Positions 32,565 to 43,140 of a stretch of 64,000 nucleotides of DNA are shown here, piece by piece; position 1 is the stretch's first letter; the number at the start of each line of letters is the position of its first letter. Source of the stretch: Marinomonas aquimarina (lineage in GTDB: Bacteria > Pseudomonadota > Gammaproteobacteria > Pseudomonadales > Marinomonadaceae); NCBI RefSeq assembly GCF_900089755.1, contig NZ_FLOC01000006.1, positions 117,456-181,455 of the forward strand, in the 5' to 3' direction. Made by a program: the position numbers and the translations under genes. The notes under the pieces were generated by a model that saw only the letters and a list, made by a program, of their open reading frames with translations, had not been told where the DNA came from and did not search any database.

Positions 32565-33896
32565 ATGACAAAGCGTGGCTCACTACCAGCAGGTATGCAA
32601 AGCGGACTTGGCGAGCTATGGGCTCGAATCCGTTTTGTTTTCTTAGCAATTATTGTATATCGAATCGGTGCGCACATTCCGGTACCTGGCATTAACCCAG
32701 ACCGTCTGTCAGCACTGTTTGACCAGAACGAAGGCACAATCCTGAGTTTATTTAACGTATTCTCAGGCGGCGCATTGGAGCGTATGAGTATTTTTGCTCT
32801 AGGTATCCTGCCCTATATTTCTGCCTCGATCATTATGCAGTTATTGACAGTAGTGAGTCCGCAACTAGAGCAATTAAAGAAGGAAGGTGAAGCGGGTCGT
32901 CGTAAGATTACCCAATACACTCGTTACGGTACGGTTCTTCTTGCACTTGTTCAGTCTGCTTCTATGGCAGTCGGCCTAGCTAGCCAAGGTATTTCGTTCA
33001 GCTCAGGTTTAGAGTTCTACGCTGTTGCAGTCGTGACTCTAGTAGCTGGTACAGTATTCTTGATGTGGTTAGGTGAGCAGGTAACAGAGAAAGGCATTGG
33101 TAATGGTATTTCGATCCTTATCTTTGCTGGTATCGTGGCAGGTCTTCCTTCTGCTCTAGGTCGTTCATTTGAATCGGCCCGTCAAGGTGATATCAATATC
33201 CTTGCACTGCTTTTGATTGGTATTTTGGCAATCGCTACCATCGCGTTCGTAGTCTTTATTGAACGCGGTCAGCGCCGTATTACTGTCAACTATGCCAAGC
33301 GTCAGCAGGGCAAAAAGGTGTTTGCCGCACAAAAGAGTCATTTGCCACTAAAAGTGAACATGGCGGGTGTAATTCCACCAATCTTCGCTTCTAGTATTCT
33401 TCTGTTCCCAGCTTCGATCGGCCAATGGTTCGGTCAAGGTGAAGGGATGGAATGGTTGCAAAATCTTTCTTTGGCTCTAGCTCCTGGGCAACCGCTCTAT
33501 GTGCTGTTGTTTGCGATAGCAATTGTTTTCTTTTGCTTCTTTTATACAGCGCTGGTGTTCAACCCTAAAGATGTGGCAGATAACTTGAAAAAGTCCGGTG
33601 CGTTTTTGCCGGGCATTCGTCCAGGCGACCATACAGCTCGATACATCGACGGTGTTATGACTCGTTTGACGCTATTCGGTGCCTTGTATATCACGCTAGT
33701 GTCATTGATGCCTCAGTTCTTTGTCGTAGCATGGAACGTTCCTTTCTACTTCGGTGGTACTTCGATGTTAATCGTAGTCGTTGTAGTAATGGACTTTATG
33801 TCTCAAGTACAAAGTCACTTAATGAGTCATCAATACGAATCATTAATGAAAAAGTCTAATCTGACTGGATATGGTCCAAATGGCCTAATGCGTTAA
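32565..33896 (+). CDS. secY: Protein translocase subunit SecY
   Basis: SecY is the protein-conducting channel of the inner membrane and partners SecE from 6865-7233. The 443-residue protein has ten membrane segments. Landmarks are [14 protein letters not shown] near the N-terminus, the plug-region motif [35 protein letters not shown] in cytoplasmic loop C4 and [19 protein letters not shown] in C5. It begins directly after rplO. Confidence 0.99.
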   Translation: MTKRGSLPAGMQSGLGELWARIRFVFLAIIVYRIGAHIPVPGINPDRLSALFDQNEGTILSLFNVFSGGALERMSIFALGILPYISASIIMQLLTVVSPQLEQLKKEGEAGRRKITQYTRYGTVLLALVQSASMAVGLASQGISFSSGLEFYAVAVVTLVAGTVFLMWLGEQVTEKGIGNGISILIFAGIVAGLPSALGRSFESARQGDINILALLLIGILAIATIAFVVFIERGQRRITVNYAKRQQGKKVFAAQKSHLPLKVNMAGVIPPIFASSILLFPASIGQWFGQGEGMEWLQNLSLALAPGQPLYVLLFAIAIVFFCFFYTALVFNPKDVADNLKKSGAFLPGIRPGDHTARYIDGVMTRLTLFGALYITLVSLMPQFFVVAWNVPFYFGGTSMLIVVVVVMDFMSQVQSHLMSHQYESLMKKSNLTGYGPNGLMR

Positions 33897-33915
33897 GCAT
33901 AGGTTGGAGTTGAAC

Positions 33916-34029
33916 ATGAAAGTACGTGCATCTGTAAAGAAAATCTGTCGTAACTGTAAAGTCGTTCGTCGTAACGGCTCAGTTCGAGTGATCTGTACTG
34001 AACCTCGACACAAACAGCGTCAAGGTTAA
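33916..34029 (+). CDS. rpmJ: 50S ribosomal protein L36
   Basis: This short gene encodes 37 residues ([20 protein letters not shown]...). It is the zinc-binding form: the Cys11, Cys14, Cys27 and His32 ligands are all present. It lies 19 bases after secY with GGAG upstream, the standard place at the end of the spc operon. Confidence 0.97.
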   Translation: MKVRASVKKICRNCKVVRRNGSVRVICTEPRHKQRQG

Positions 34030-34059
34030 TAGCCGGATTATTCGATGATGGGAGGGTGG

Positions 34060-34088
34060 TTGATTTTTGTCCGCTATGCTGGCATAAT
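34060..34088 (+). promoter_or_regulatory. Probable alpha operon promoter framed by an inverted repeat
   Basis: TTGATT (34060-34065), a 17-base spacer and an extended -10 (TGG before CATAAT 34083-34088) lie between rpmJ and rpsM. GAGGGTGG (34052-34059) and CCACCCTC (34092-34099), a perfect 8-bp inverted repeat, flank it exactly. The leader to rpsM (about 55 bases) also has a GATGAA/TTCATC hairpin (34113-34128). Confidence 0.65.
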
Positions 34089-34149
34089 CTGCCACCCTCA
34101 TGAAAGCAAAGTGATGAAGTATTTCATCCATAACAACGGAGTAAAGTGA

Positions 34150-34506
34150 ATGGCCCGTATAGCCGGTGTCAATATTCCTGACAATAAACATGCGGTCATT
34201 TCTCTAACTTACATCTTCGGGATCGGTCGCACTCGCTCACAAGAAATCTGCCAAGCTGCAGGTATCGAAGAAACCGCTAAAATCGGTTCTCTAAGCGATG
34301 AAGTGCTAGACCGTCTACGTGGCGAAGTTGCTAAGTTTACTGTAGAGGGTGACCTCCGCCGTGAAGTCAGCATGTCTATCAAACGTTTGATGGACTTAGG
34401 CTGTAACCGTGGCATCCGTCACCGCCGCAGCTTACCAGTTCGTGGTCAACGTACCAAAACGAACGCTCGTACACGAAAAGGCCCTCGTAAGCCAATTCGT
34501 AAGTAA
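34150..34506 (+). CDS. rpsM: 30S ribosomal protein S13
   Basis: S13 contacts P-site tRNA and forms inter-subunit bridges. The 118-residue protein begins [26 protein letters not shown] and has [31 protein letters not shown] at the end. It is the first alpha-operon gene; in E. coli, S4 represses by binding the leader at this spot. Confidence 0.99.
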   Translation: MARIAGVNIPDNKHAVISLTYIFGIGRTRSQEICQAAGIEETAKIGSLSDEVLDRLRGEVAKFTVEGDLRREVSMSIKRLMDLGCNRGIRHRRSLPVRGQRTKTNARTRKGPRKPIRK

Positions 34507-34574
34507 TTCAACGCGTTTCGCTCTAGTGCATTAAGTCTGCTAGAGCTGAGCATTAGATTTAGGAAAAGTGCAAT

Positions 34575-34967
34575 ATGGCTAAGCCAGCAACGCGCAATAC
34601 CAAGAAAAAAGTCAAAAAGACGGTCGTCGACGGTGTTGCTCACGTACATGCGTCTTTCAACAACACGATCGTGACTATCACTGATCGCCAAGGCAACGCT
34701 TTGTCTTGGGCGACTGCGGGTGGTTCAGGTTTCCGTGGCTCTCGTAAAAGTACTCCTTTCGCTGCACAGGTTGCTGCGGAACGTGCCGGTGCGGTTGCGC
34801 AAGAGTTCGGTCTTAAGAACGTTGACGTATTGATCAAGGGCCCTGGTCCTGGTCGTGAATCCGCAGTTCGTGCATTGAATGCACTAGGTCTGCGCATCAA
34901 TAACATCACAGACGTGACGCCAATCCCGCACAACGGTTGCCGTCCGCCTAAGAAACGTCGCGTTTAA
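34575..34967 (+). CDS. rpsK: 30S ribosomal protein S11
   Basis: S11 lies on the 30S platform near the E-site mRNA. The 130-residue protein shows [30 protein letters not shown] (about 18-47) and the C-terminal [18 protein letters not shown]. The gap to rpsM is 68 bases, with TAGGA upstream of the ATG. Confidence 0.99.
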   Translation: MAKPATRNTKKKVKKTVVDGVAHVHASFNNTIVTITDRQGNALSWATAGGSGFRGSRKSTPFAAQVAAERAGAVAQEFGLKNVDVLIKGPGPGRESAVRALNALGLRINNITDVTPIPHNGCRPPKKRRV

Positions 34968-34981
34968 GAGGAGACAGACAC

Positions 34982-35602
34982 ATGGCTCGTTATTTAGGTC
35001 CTACTTGTAAACTGTCTCGTCGTGAAGGCACAGACTTACAACTTAAAAGTGGCTCACGCGCTCTAGAATCAAAATGTAAAGCAGAAACAGTTCCAGGTGT
35101 GCACGGTGCACGTCGTGGTCGTCTTTCTGATTACGGTCTACAGCTACGTGAGAAACAGAAAGTTCGCCGTATCTACGGCATTCTTGAAAAACAATTCCGT
35201 AACTACTACAAAGAAGCGGCTCGCATCAAAGGTGCAACTGGTGAAAACCTTCTGCAACTTCTTGAGTCTCGCCTAGACAACGTAGTTTACCGTGCAGGCT
35301 TCGGCTCTACACGTGCGGAAGCTCGCCAGCTAGTTGGCCACAAGGCTATCCTAGTAAACGGCGAAGCGGTTAACATCGCATCTTTCCAGGTTAAATCTGG
35401 TGATGTTGTGTCTATCCGTGAAAAAGCTAAGAAGCAGTTGCGTGTACAAAACGCACTAGAGCTATCTAAAAATCGCGCACCGATCCACTGGATCGAAGTT
35501 GATTCAACTAAATTGGAAGCAACTTACAAAGCTGCTCCGGAGCGTGCCGATTTATCAGCTGAAATTAATGAGAACCTAATCGTCGAGCTTTACTCTAAGT
35601 AA
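34982..35602 (+). CDS. rpsD: 30S ribosomal protein S4
   Basis: S4 starts 30S assembly, guards decoding accuracy and, in E. coli, represses the alpha operon. The 206-residue protein starts [18 protein letters not shown] and carries the S4 RNA-binding domain [33 protein letters not shown] (about 92-124). Length matches E. coli. Confidence 0.99.
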   Translation: MARYLGPTCKLSRREGTDLQLKSGSRALESKCKAETVPGVHGARRGRLSDYGLQLREKQKVRRIYGILEKQFRNYYKEAARIKGATGENLLQLLESRLDNVVYRAGFGSTRAEARQLVGHKAILVNGEAVNIASFQVKSGDVVSIREKAKKQLRVQNALELSKNRAPIHWIEVDSTKLEATYKAAPERADLSAEINENLIVELYSK

Positions 35603-35638
35603 TAGCTAGATGGTTAGGATTAAGAAATAGGTGGATCT

Positions 35639-36643
35639 ATGCAGCGTTCAGTGAGCGAATTGTTAACCCCACGCAACATCGAAGTACAAGAGCTAGGCCA
35701 GTCTCGTGCCAAGGTAACTCTGCAACCACTAGAACGTGGTTTCGGTCATACACTTGGTAACGCACTACGCCGTATCCTTTTGTCTTCTATGCCTGGTTGT
35801 GCAATTGTCGAAGTAGAAATCGACGGTGTATTGCATGAGTACAGTGCGATTGAAGGGGTAAAAGAAGACGTTATTGAAATTCTTCTTAACCTAAAAGGAG
35901 TTGCGATCGCTCTACACGGGCAAGATGAAGCAACTCTAACACTAAGTAAGAAAGGTCCTGGTGTCGTAACAGCTGGAGATATCCAACTTGTTGCTGACTC
36001 TGAGATTTCTAACCCAGATCATGTTATCTGTCACCTTGATGACACTGCTGAACTAAACATGCAGATCAAGGTAGCACGTGGTCGTGGTTATGAGCCTGCT
36101 GACGCTCGTGTTGCTAGCGATGATGAGACTCGTCCAATCGGTCGCTTGCAGCTGGATGCCTCTTTCAGTCCTGTTCGCCGTGTTGCGTACAGCGTAGAGA
36201 ATGCTCGTGTAGAGCAGCGTACTGACCTAGACAAACTTGTCATTGACATCGAGTCTAACGGTACTATCGACGCTGAAGAAGCAATTCGTCGTGCAGCGAC
36301 TATTCTACAACAACAGATCGCTGTATTTGTCGCTCTTGAGAGCGAAAGCGAAACGGTTGTAGAAGAAGAAGAGGATGAGATTGATCCGATTTTGCTACGC
36401 CCGGTTGATGATCTTGAGCTAACCGTTCGCAGTGCTAACTGTCTGAAAGCAGAAAACATCTACTACATTGGTGATTTGATTCAGCGTACAGAGGTTGAGC
36501 TACTTAAAACGCCTAACCTAGGTAAGAAATCATTAACTGAAATTAAAGATGTTTTAGCACAGCGCGGTCTGTCTTTGGGAATGCGTCTAGAAAACTGGCC
36601 ACCAGCTAGTTTGAAAGACGATAGCAAAGTTCTAGCTCGCTAG
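35639..36643 (+). CDS. rpoA: DNA-directed RNA polymerase subunit alpha
   Basis: Alpha dimerises to start polymerase assembly; its C-terminal domain binds UP elements and activators. The 334-residue protein has the N-terminal domain ([21 protein letters not shown], about 33-53), an acidic linker ([12 protein letters not shown]), and an alpha-CTD with [20 protein letters not shown], including the DNA-contact Arg and Asn. It is slightly longer than E. coli (329). Confidence 0.99.
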   Translation: MQRSVSELLTPRNIEVQELGQSRAKVTLQPLERGFGHTLGNALRRILLSSMPGCAIVEVEIDGVLHEYSAIEGVKEDVIEILLNLKGVAIALHGQDEATLTLSKKGPGVVTAGDIQLVADSEISNPDHVICHLDDTAELNMQIKVARGRGYEPADARVASDDETRPIGRLQLDASFSPVRRVAYSVENARVEQRTDLDKLVIDIESNGTIDAEEAIRRAATILQQQIAVFVALESESETVVEEEEDEIDPILLRPVDDLELTVRSANCLKAENIYYIGDLIQRTEVELLKTPNLGKKSLTEIKDVLAQRGLSLGMRLENWPPASLKDDSKVLAR

Positions 36644-36685
36644 ATCATTGTTCCCTGACCACCGTAGTTTGGTAAGGAATATATA

Positions 36686-37069
36686 ATGCGTCATCGTAAG
36701 AGTGGACGTCACTTAAACCGTACTAGCTCTCATCGCAAAGCGATGTTCAAAAACATGGCTGCTTCTCTATTCGAGCACGAAGTTATTAAAACTACGTTGC
36801 CGAAAGCCAAAGAACTTCGTCGCGTTGCTGAGCCTTTGATCACATTGGCGAAAGAAGATTCGGTTGCGAATCGTCGCCTAGCCTTTGCACGTACTCGTAG
36901 CAAAGATGCAGTAGGTAAATTGTTCTCTGAGCTTGGTCCTCGTTACCAAGGTCGTCCTGGTGGTTACGTTCGCATTCTAAAATGCGGCTTCCGCGCAGGT
37001 GACAATGCACCTATGGCTTACGTTGAACTGGTTGATCGTCCAGTTGCGGAAGCTGCAGACGCTGAGTAA
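36686..37069 (+). CDS. rplQ: 50S ribosomal protein L17
   Basis: L17 lies near the tunnel exit. The 127-residue protein starts [24 protein letters not shown], the family signature, and includes [30 protein letters not shown]. It ends the alpha operon, followed by a strong terminator. Confidence 0.99.
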   Translation: MRHRKSGRHLNRTSSHRKAMFKNMAASLFEHEVIKTTLPKAKELRRVAEPLITLAKEDSVANRRLAFARTRSKDAVGKLFSELGPRYQGRPGGYVRILKCGFRAGDNAPMAYVELVDRPVAEAADAE

Positions 37070-37083
37070 TACAGCATTTGCTT

Positions 37084-37115
37084 AAAAAAAGCCGAGCCAC
37101 AAGCTCGGCTTTTTT
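37084..37115 (+). terminator. Terminator of the alpha operon
   Basis: GCCGAGC (37091-37097) and GCTCGGC (37103-37109) form a perfect 7-bp stem with loop CACAA, preceded by seven A residues and followed by six T residues. Confidence 0.92.
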
Positions 37116-37166
37116 GCGTCTAAAGGTTTGTTATACGGCCATCCGTGGCAATTAATCGATAGACAT

Positions 37167-37192
37167 AAAAAAGGAGCCAGCGGCTCCTTTTT
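37167..37192 (-). terminator. Terminator of uvrA (bidirectional)
   Basis: GGAGCC (37173-37178) and GGCTCC (37182-37187) form a 6-bp stem, with six A residues before and five T residues after on the plus strand, so it reads as a terminator for uvrA on the minus strand. It is preceded by AGACATAAAAAA (37161-37172), a motif seen at two other convergent junctions. Confidence 0.88.
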
Positions 37193-37215
37193 CATTTCAT
37201 GACTGATAGCACTGA

Positions 37216-40035
37216 TTAAAGCATTGGTTTTAAGAAGCGTGCAGTGTGAGAGGTCTCATGTTCAGCCACTGTCTCAGGGGTGCCTTCGGCCACAATGTAA
37301 CCGCCACCACTGCCGCCTTCGGGGCCAAGGTCGACGATCCAGTCCGCTGTTTTAATCACATCGAGGTTATGTTCGATCACCACAATGGTATTGCCGTGAT
37401 CACGTAGGCGATGCAGTACCGATAGTAATAACTCGATGTCGGCAAAGTGTAGGCCTGTGGTTGGTTCATCTAAGATATACAGCGTTTTGCCGGTATCGCG
37501 CTTTGATAGTTCCTTGGCCAGCTTCACGCGCTGTGCTTCACCACCCGATAGAGTGGTGGCGGCTTGGCCGAGACGAATATAGCCAAGGCCGACATCGATC
37601 AGCGTTTGTAGCTTACGGGCAATGGATGGCACCGGATCGAAGAACTCTCGTGCTTCCTCGATGGTCATTTCCAAACATTCGTGAATGTTTTTGCCTTTGT
37701 AAGTGATTTCCAAGGTTTCACGATTGTAACGGTGGCCTTTACAGACATCACAGGGGACGTACACATCCGGCAAGAAGTGCATCTCTACCTTGATCACGCC
37801 ATCACCCTGACAGGCTTCACAGCGGCCGCCTTTGACGTTAAAGGAGAATCGCCCTGGTTTGTAACCACGGGAACGGGCTTCTTGCGTGGCCGCAAACAGC
37901 TCACGCATCGGCGTGAAAATGCCAGTATAGGTGGCTGGGTTAGAGCGCGGTGTACGGCCGATTGGGCTTTGATCGATGTCGACACATTTATCAAAATGAT
38001 CGAGCCCTTCGATGTGGCTGTGCTCAGCGGCGGTCAGAGTGGTCGCACCATTTAACGCTGTCGCGGCTAATGGGTACAAGGTGCCATTGATTAAGGTCGA
38101 CTTACCTGAACCGGACACGCCGGTGACACAGGTCATGACGCCTACAGGGATGTTCAAGGTGACATCATTCAGGTTATTGCCTTGGGCACCGTGTAGCGTG
38201 ATCTGTTTACCTTGTGTCGCTTGGTGACGTAACGCTGGTATTTCAATCTTACGTTTGCCGGTTAGGTATTGGCCAGTGATGGAGGCTTCACAGTCCATGA
38301 TGTCTTGTGGCGTGCCAGAGGCAATCACTTGGCCGCCATGCACACCAGCGCCTGGGCCGATATCAATCAGGTGGTCTGCGACACGAATCGCATCTTCGTC
38401 GTGTTCTACCACGATTACCGTGTTGCCCAGATCACGTAAACGCGTCAGGGTACCGATTAAACGCTCGTTATCACGTTGGTGTAGGCCAATTGAAGGCTCA
38501 TCGAGAATATACATAACGCCGACAAGGCCGGCACCGATCTGGCTGGCCAAACGAATACGCTGTGCTTCACCACCCGATAGCGAGTCGGCTTTACGATCCA
38601 GCGTCAGGTAGTCGAGGCCAACGTTTACTAGGAAGCTTAAACGGTCACGGATTTCTTTGAGGATCTTCTCGGCGATTTCCGCCTTTGCCCCCTGAAGCTG
38701 CAACGTTTCAAAGTATTGCAAGCACTCAGCGATTGGCTTCTTCACAATGTCTGGCAGCGTTTCGTCGGCAATAAAGACGTTACGTGCGGCTTTGTTTAAA
38801 CGGGTGCCGTGACAGGATGAACAAGGTTTGGTGCTGATGTACTGGGATAAGTCATCGCGCACACTGTCCGATTCGGTTTCATGGTAACGACGGTTAAGGT
38901 TCGGCAGCACCCCTTCAAAGGCATGCGAGCGCGTCATCTTGTCGCCACGTTCGTTGATGTAGACGAAATCGATTTTATCTTTGCCAGAACCGTTCAGGAT
39001 GATGTCCTGATACGCCACCGGGATGTCTTTGAATTTCGAATTGATATCAAAGCCATAAAAGTTCGCTAGCGCATTCAGCTGTTGGAAGTAGAAGATGCTG
39101 CGACGTCCCCAGCCACGAATCGCGCCTTCACCCAAGGTCAGGCTTTCATCTTGAATCACACGATCGGCATCAAATGCTTGTTGTGTGCCAAGGCCATCAC
39201 AGGTTTGACAGGCACCATTTGGGTTATTGAACGAGAACAAACGCGGTTCTAGCTCGGTAATGGCGTAGCCACACACTGGACAAGCGAACTTGCTCGAGAA
39301 CACGAGCTCATCGTTCTCGTCGTCCATATTAATGACTTTGGCGATGCCATCCGACAGCGACAAACAGGTTTCAAAGGATTCGGCTAGGCGCAGTTGCAAG
39401 TCTGGACGGACTTTAAAACGGTCAATCACCACCTCGATGGTGTGTTTCTTGTTTTTCTCCAACGCCGGCGCATCGTCCAGATCCACCACGATGCCGTCAA
39501 TACGAGCACGTACGAAGCCTTTTGACAGCAATTCACTGATGGTATGTAAATGCTCGCCCTTACGATCTTTAATGATCGGCGCCAGCATCATCATTTTGCT
39601 TTCTTCTGGCAGTGCTAAGACTTTATCGACCATTTGGCTGATGGTCTGCGCTTCTAAGGGCTCGCCATGGTCTGGACAGCGCGGCTGTCCCGCACGAGCA
39701 AACAATAAACGCAGATAATCGTAGACTTCGGTAATGGTACCGACGGTCGAGCGTGGGTTATGTGAGGTCGACTTTTGTTCGATGGAAATCGCCGGAGATA
39801 AGCCTTCGATATGATCAATATCGGGCTTTTCCATCATGGACAAGAACTGACGTGCGTAGGTCGATAGGGATTCGACGTAACGACGTTGGCCTTCGGCGTA
39901 GAGGGTATCAAATGCGAGTGACGATTTGCCTGACCCTGAGAGTCCGGTAATCACCACCAGCTTGTCGCGAGGAATGTCCAAATCGATGTTTTTAAGATTG
40001 TGGGTCCGCGCGCCGCGAAGGGTAATAGTGTCCAT
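37216..40035 (-). CDS. uvrA: Excinuclease ABC subunit A
   Basis: UvrA is the DNA-damage sensor ATPase of nucleotide excision repair and loads UvrB. The 939-residue protein (E. coli 940) has two ABC modules: Walker [10 protein letters not shown] at 31-39, a second GVSGSGKST near 640, two LSGGEAQR signatures, and CxxC zinc modules ([32 protein letters not shown]). ATG 40035 is chosen because GGAG precedes it and the [19 protein letters not shown] start matches the family; the frame extends upstream to 40077. A LexA box lies 52 bases upstream. Confidence 0.98.
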   Translation of the reverse strand: MDTITLRGARTHNLKNIDLDIPRDKLVVITGLSGSGKSSLAFDTLYAEGQRRYVESLSTYARQFLSMMEKPDIDHIEGLSPAISIEQKSTSHNPRSTVGTITEVYDYLRLLFARAGQPRCPDHGEPLEAQTISQMVDKVLALPEESKMMMLAPIIKDRKGEHLHTISELLSKGFVRARIDGIVVDLDDAPALEKNKKHTIEVVIDRFKVRPDLQLRLAESFETCLSLSDGIAKVINMDDENDELVFSSKFACPVCGYAITELEPRLFSFNNPNGACQTCDGLGTQQAFDADRVIQDESLTLGEGAIRGWGRRSIFYFQQLNALANFYGFDINSKFKDIPVAYQDIILNGSGKDKIDFVYINERGDKMTRSHAFEGVLPNLNRRYHETESDSVRDDLSQYISTKPCSSCHGTRLNKAARNVFIADETLPDIVKKPIAECLQYFETLQLQGAKAEIAEKILKEIRDRLSFLVNVGLDYLTLDRKADSLSGGEAQRIRLASQIGAGLVGVMYILDEPSIGLHQRDNERLIGTLTRLRDLGNTVIVVEHDEDAIRVADHLIDIGPGAGVHGGQVIASGTPQDIMDCEASITGQYLTGKRKIEIPALRHQATQGKQITLHGAQGNNLNDVTLNIPVGVMTCVTGVSGSGKSTLINGTLYPLAATALNGATTLTAAEHSHIEGLDHFDKCVDIDQSPIGRTPRSNPATYTGIFTPMRELFAATQEARSRGYKPGRFSFNVKGGRCEACQGDGVIKVEMHFLPDVYVPCDVCKGHRYNRETLEITYKGKNIHECLEMTIEEAREFFDPVPSIARKLQTLIDVGLGYIRLGQAATTLSGGEAQRVKLAKELSKRDTGKTLYILDEPTTGLHFADIELLLSVLHRLRDHGNTIVVIEHNLDVIKTADWIVDLGPEGGSGGGYIVAEGTPETVAEHETSHTARFLKPML

Positions 40036-40080
40036 GAGTCTCCAAAATGTAATGCAACCAAGGAAAAAGTCATTCAAAAT

Positions 40081-40110
40081 AGAATAACTGTCTATTTTTA
40101 CAGTAGTTAA
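40081..40110 (-). promoter_or_regulatory. Probable uvrA promoter
   Basis: On the minus strand TTAACT (40105-40110), an 18-base spacer and TATTCT (40081-40086) form a plausible sigma70 promoter whose spacer contains the LexA box. The -35 match is 4 of 6. Confidence 0.5.
40086..40105. promoter_or_regulatory. LexA (SOS) box in the uvrA / MFS-ssb divergent region
   Basis: The sequence reads CTGT (40088-40091), eight bases, ACAG (40100-40103), with TA after the right arm and an AT-rich centre (CTATTTTT). This fits the gammaproteobacterial consensus CTGT-N8-ACAG. It lies inside the predicted uvrA promoter. In E. coli LexA controls divergent uvrA and ssb from one region; the same logic is inferred here, with a transporter gene inserted before ssb. 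Confidence 0.85.
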
Positions 40111-40188
40111 AATAGAGCTTCAACGGTATTTTTAGTAAAATCTGCGATCTTTTAACAATCACCTCAAATTACGCAAGTAGTAGCACCT

Positions 40189-41544
40189 ATGGATGTCATT
40201 GAACGCCGCTCAGTTTTAGCCCTCGCAATGGTTTATCTGTTCCGTATGTTGGGCTTGTTTCTGATTATGCCTGTTATCAGTGTTGCAGCAGATGGCCTAG
40301 ACGGCGCCGATGCCGCATTGATTGGTGCCGCGATTGGTATTTATGGTTTTACCCAAGCGACGTTGCAGATCCCGATGGGGATGATGTCCGATAAAGTGGG
40401 CCGTAAGCGCGTCATTATTTTTGGCTTAGTGCTGTTTGCCTTGGGCAGTGTGATTTGTGCCAACGCCGATAGCATCATGAGTTTGATCTTCGGTCGTGCG
40501 ATTCAAGGCGCTGGTGCCATTGCCAGTACCTTAATGGCCTTACTGAGTGATGTCACCAAAGAGCAAAACCGTACCAAAGCGATGGCTAGTGTCGGCATCA
40601 GTATTGGTGCGTCGTTCATGCTGTCTTTAATCCTAGGGCCGGTGTTGTTTGAATGGCTCGGCTTATCGGGCTTGTTCTACCTGTCGTTTGCCTTCTCCAT
40701 TATTGGCATGGCATTGATTATTTGGGTGGTCCCAAATCAGACGCAGCATGCTTTCCGTCGTGATACCACGCCCAGCTTGACGGCTTTGGGTGGTGTCTTA
40801 AAGGATGCCCGTTTGCGTTTCTTAAACATCAGCATATTGCTACTGCATGCTAGCCTGACCGCATTGTTTGTTGCGATTCCGAGTCTTTTGATTCATCGTT
40901 ACGGGTTGTCGTTAGGCAAACACAGTATCTTGTACCTGTTGGTAATGGGCGGCGCCTTTATTTTGATGCTGCCACTGATCATTGCAGCGGAAGGCAAAGG
41001 CAAGATGAAGCAGGTGTTGACCTTGGTGATTGCCATCATTGGTCTGACGACTATCCTGATGGAATGGTCATCGCAACTGTGGCTATTTGCCGTGGCGGTA
41101 TGTTTGTTCTTCGTCGCGTTTAACACGTTAGAAGCGACTTTGCCGTCGGTGATCAGTAAACTGGCACCGGTTGGTTACCGTGGTACGGCCATGGGCGTCT
41201 TTTCAACGCACCAATTTATGGGTGCCTTTATCGGTGGTGCTGGTGGCGGTTGGCTACTGCAGCACACATCGGTAGCCATGCTGTTTACTGTGATCGGCTG
41301 TGTTTGGTTAGCTTGGGCGTTAGTCAGTGCCATGCAGCCAGCACCGCAACCAGTATCGAGCATGGCGTTTAGTGTTGCCGCGCACAGTGCGCAGGATGTG
41401 CAACAGCTGACTCAGCAACTTATGGAAATCCAAGGAGTGGAAGATGTACAGATTTTTACGGATGAGCAGACCGCTTATCTAAAAGTAAACAAGAAACAAC
41501 TCGACAAAGAGGCGCTGCAGCGTATCGCGCCGCAGGTCAAGTAA
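40189..41544 (+). CDS. YajR-like major facilitator transporter with C-terminal YAM domain
   Basis: This 451-residue inner-membrane protein has twelve predicted helices and the MFS motif A GMMSDKVGRKRVI (about 64-76); GRAIQGAGAIASTLMALLSD and APVGYRGTAMGVFSTHQF are characteristic of YajR-type carriers. The last 55 residues form a soluble ferredoxin-like YAM domain (MEIQGVEDVQIFTDEQTAYLKV). The substrate is unknown. It lies between uvrA and ssb, as in Pseudomonas, and may share the LexA box; a weak TAAAAT -10 at 40136-40141 could serve it. Confidence 0.85.
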   Translation: MDVIERRSVLALAMVYLFRMLGLFLIMPVISVAADGLDGADAALIGAAIGIYGFTQATLQIPMGMMSDKVGRKRVIIFGLVLFALGSVICANADSIMSLIFGRAIQGAGAIASTLMALLSDVTKEQNRTKAMASVGISIGASFMLSLILGPVLFEWLGLSGLFYLSFAFSIIGMALIIWVVPNQTQHAFRRDTTPSLTALGGVLKDARLRFLNISILLLHASLTALFVAIPSLLIHRYGLSLGKHSILYLLVMGGAFILMLPLIIAAEGKGKMKQVLTLVIAIIGLTTILMEWSSQLWLFAVAVCLFFVAFNTLEATLPSVISKLAPVGYRGTAMGVFSTHQFMGAFIGGAGGGWLLQHTSVAMLFTVIGCVWLAWALVSAMQPAPQPVSSMAFSVAAHSAQDVQQLTQQLMEIQGVEDVQIFTDEQTAYLKVNKKQLDKEALQRIAPQVK

Positions 41545-41574
41545 ACGCTTTATAGAACTTATTGGAGTAACGTC

Positions 41575-42261
41575 ATGGCACGTGGAATCAACAAAGTCAT
41601 CATCATTGGTAACGCTGGTAGCGATGCAGAAGTGCGCTACATGCCATCTGGCGCAGCCGTTGCCAACGTTAGCCTAGCGACAACAGAGAGCTGGCGTGAC
41701 CGTCAAACCGGTCAGATGCAAGAACGTACAGAATGGCACCGTGTGGCCTTTATGGACCGTGGTAACTACCGTCTTGGTCAAATCGCCGGTGATTTCATCA
41801 AGAAAGGCTCGAAAGTGTACGTAGAAGGTTCGCTACGTACCCGTGAATGGGAAAAAGACGGCATTAAACGTTACACAACAGAAATTGTAGCGAACGAAAT
41901 GCAACTGCTGGACGGTCGTGCTGACGGCCCACAAGGCGGCGGTTTTGGTGGTGGTCAACAAGCCCCTCAACAAGGTGGCTACGGTGCGCAGGGCGGTTAC
42001 GGCAATGCGCCACAACAGTCTGAACCACAACAAGGCAGCTACGGTGCATCACCGGCACCATCTGAACCACACCAAGGTTACGGCCAAGCGCCACAACAAG
42101 GTGGTGGTTTCGGTGGTCAACAGCCGGCACAACCACAATCGTTCGGTAGCTGGGGTAACCAACCACAGCAAGCACCGGCGCAGCCAAAAGCGCCAGAGCC
42201 AGCTAAGCCACAACAACCAGCACCAAGCTTTGACGACTTCGACGACGATATTCCGTTCTAA
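41575..42261 (+). CDS. ssb: Single-stranded DNA-binding protein
   Basis: SSB coats single-stranded DNA in replication, recombination and repair. The 228-residue protein has an OB-fold domain ([23 protein letters not shown] start; about 1-112), a long Gln/Gly/Pro/Tyr-rich linker (about 118-215, with repeated PQQGGYG-type units) and the acidic tip DDFDDDIPF that binds partner proteins. The linker makes it longer than E. coli SSB (178). It follows the transporter by 30 bases and is probably co-transcribed. Confidence 0.98.
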   Translation: MARGINKVIIIGNAGSDAEVRYMPSGAAVANVSLATTESWRDRQTGQMQERTEWHRVAFMDRGNYRLGQIAGDFIKKGSKVYVEGSLRTREWEKDGIKRYTTEIVANEMQLLDGRADGPQGGGFGGGQQAPQQGGYGAQGGYGNAPQQSEPQQGSYGASPAPSEPHQGYGQAPQQGGGFGGQQPAQPQSFGSWGNQPQQAPAQPKAPEPAKPQQPAPSFDDFDDDIPF

Positions 42262-42358
42262 GATTTGAGTGCGAAGCTGTAATCATTGTTTAAACCTTGC
42301 TGGTTACCCAAACCTTAGGCGTGCAGCAGGGCTTTATCTTAACCCTACAGCTTGATTG

Positions 42359-42378
42359 GGCTCCTTCGGGAGCCTTTT
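42359..42378 (+). terminator. Terminator after ssb
   Basis: GGCTCC (42359-42364) and GGAGCC (42369-42374) form a perfect stem with a TTCG tetraloop, followed by four T residues. It ends the transporter-ssb transcript. Confidence 0.85.
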
Positions 42379-42427
42379 CTGTGTTTATGTGTCCTAGACT
42401 GTAGGGGACAGAGTTTTGAGGTAACGT

Positions 42428-43009
42428 ATGCAAGAGGATGATGATTTCTCTTTGTTCGCGCAAGAAGTGCAGGGCATCCGACCAATGAAGAAGACCGAGG
42501 TCTACCTAGGTAAGAAACAGGGTGGGGTGGACTTTACTGAGCGCAAAATCGCGGCACAAGTCGCCAAGGTCGAAGACCGCAATCACTTGTCGAAGGACTA
42601 TGTGGAGCGTGTTGATCCGGACGACATGTTGGAATACAAGAAAGATGGCGTACAAGATGGTGTCTTTAAACGCCTGCGCCAAGGTAAGTATGGCATTGAG
42701 TCGCGCTTAGACTTGCACCGTCGTACCGTTGAGCAGGCGCGTCGTGAGGTGTTTCAGTTTGTCGAAGACTGTATGCGTCATGATATTCGCGTCGGCATCA
42801 TCGTCCATGGCAAGGGCGACCGTACCCCGGATCCACTCGAGCAAGCGACGATTAAAAGCTTTATTAACAAATGGTTACGTGACTTGGATGATGTCATGGC
42901 GTTTCATACAGCGCAGCGTCATCACGGCGGCTTGGGAGCGGTGTACGTGTTGTTCCGAAAAAGCGAGAAAGCACGCCTAGAAAACTGGGAACGCCATCAA
43001 AAGCGTTAG
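42428..43009 (+). CDS. Smr-domain protein (SmrA/YdaL-like nuclease)
   Basis: The 193-residue protein has an N-terminal basic region and a C-terminal Smr domain (about 95-180): LDLHRRTVEQARREVFQFV, VGIIVHGKG and GGLGAVYVLFRK, the three family motifs. E. coli YdaL-type Smr proteins nick DNA in vitro, and other Smr proteins act on RNA of stalled ribosomes. Which applies here cannot be read from the sequence. ATG 42428 has GAGGT upstream. It stands alone after the ssb terminator. Confidence 0.85.
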   Translation: MQEDDDFSLFAQEVQGIRPMKKTEVYLGKKQGGVDFTERKIAAQVAKVEDRNHLSKDYVERVDPDDMLEYKKDGVQDGVFKRLRQGKYGIESRLDLHRRTVEQARREVFQFVEDCMRHDIRVGIIVHGKGDRTPDPLEQATIKSFINKWLRDLDDVMAFHTAQRHHGGLGAVYVLFRKSEKARLENWERHQKR

Positions 43010-43140
43010 TCCAGCGCAGCACACGGTCTGTGCCGATCACGTCACATTCTTGATATAATTCACACGCTTTATTGCTTGAGATTAGGGCGATAACGCCCAA
43101 TGATTCTAGTAATAGAAAACGATTTTAACAGGGGTAATTT

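Noticed and set aside
39290..39718. 142-codon plus-strand open frame inside uvrA
   Set aside because: It is antisense to a fully conserved region of uvrA and shows no recognisable domain.
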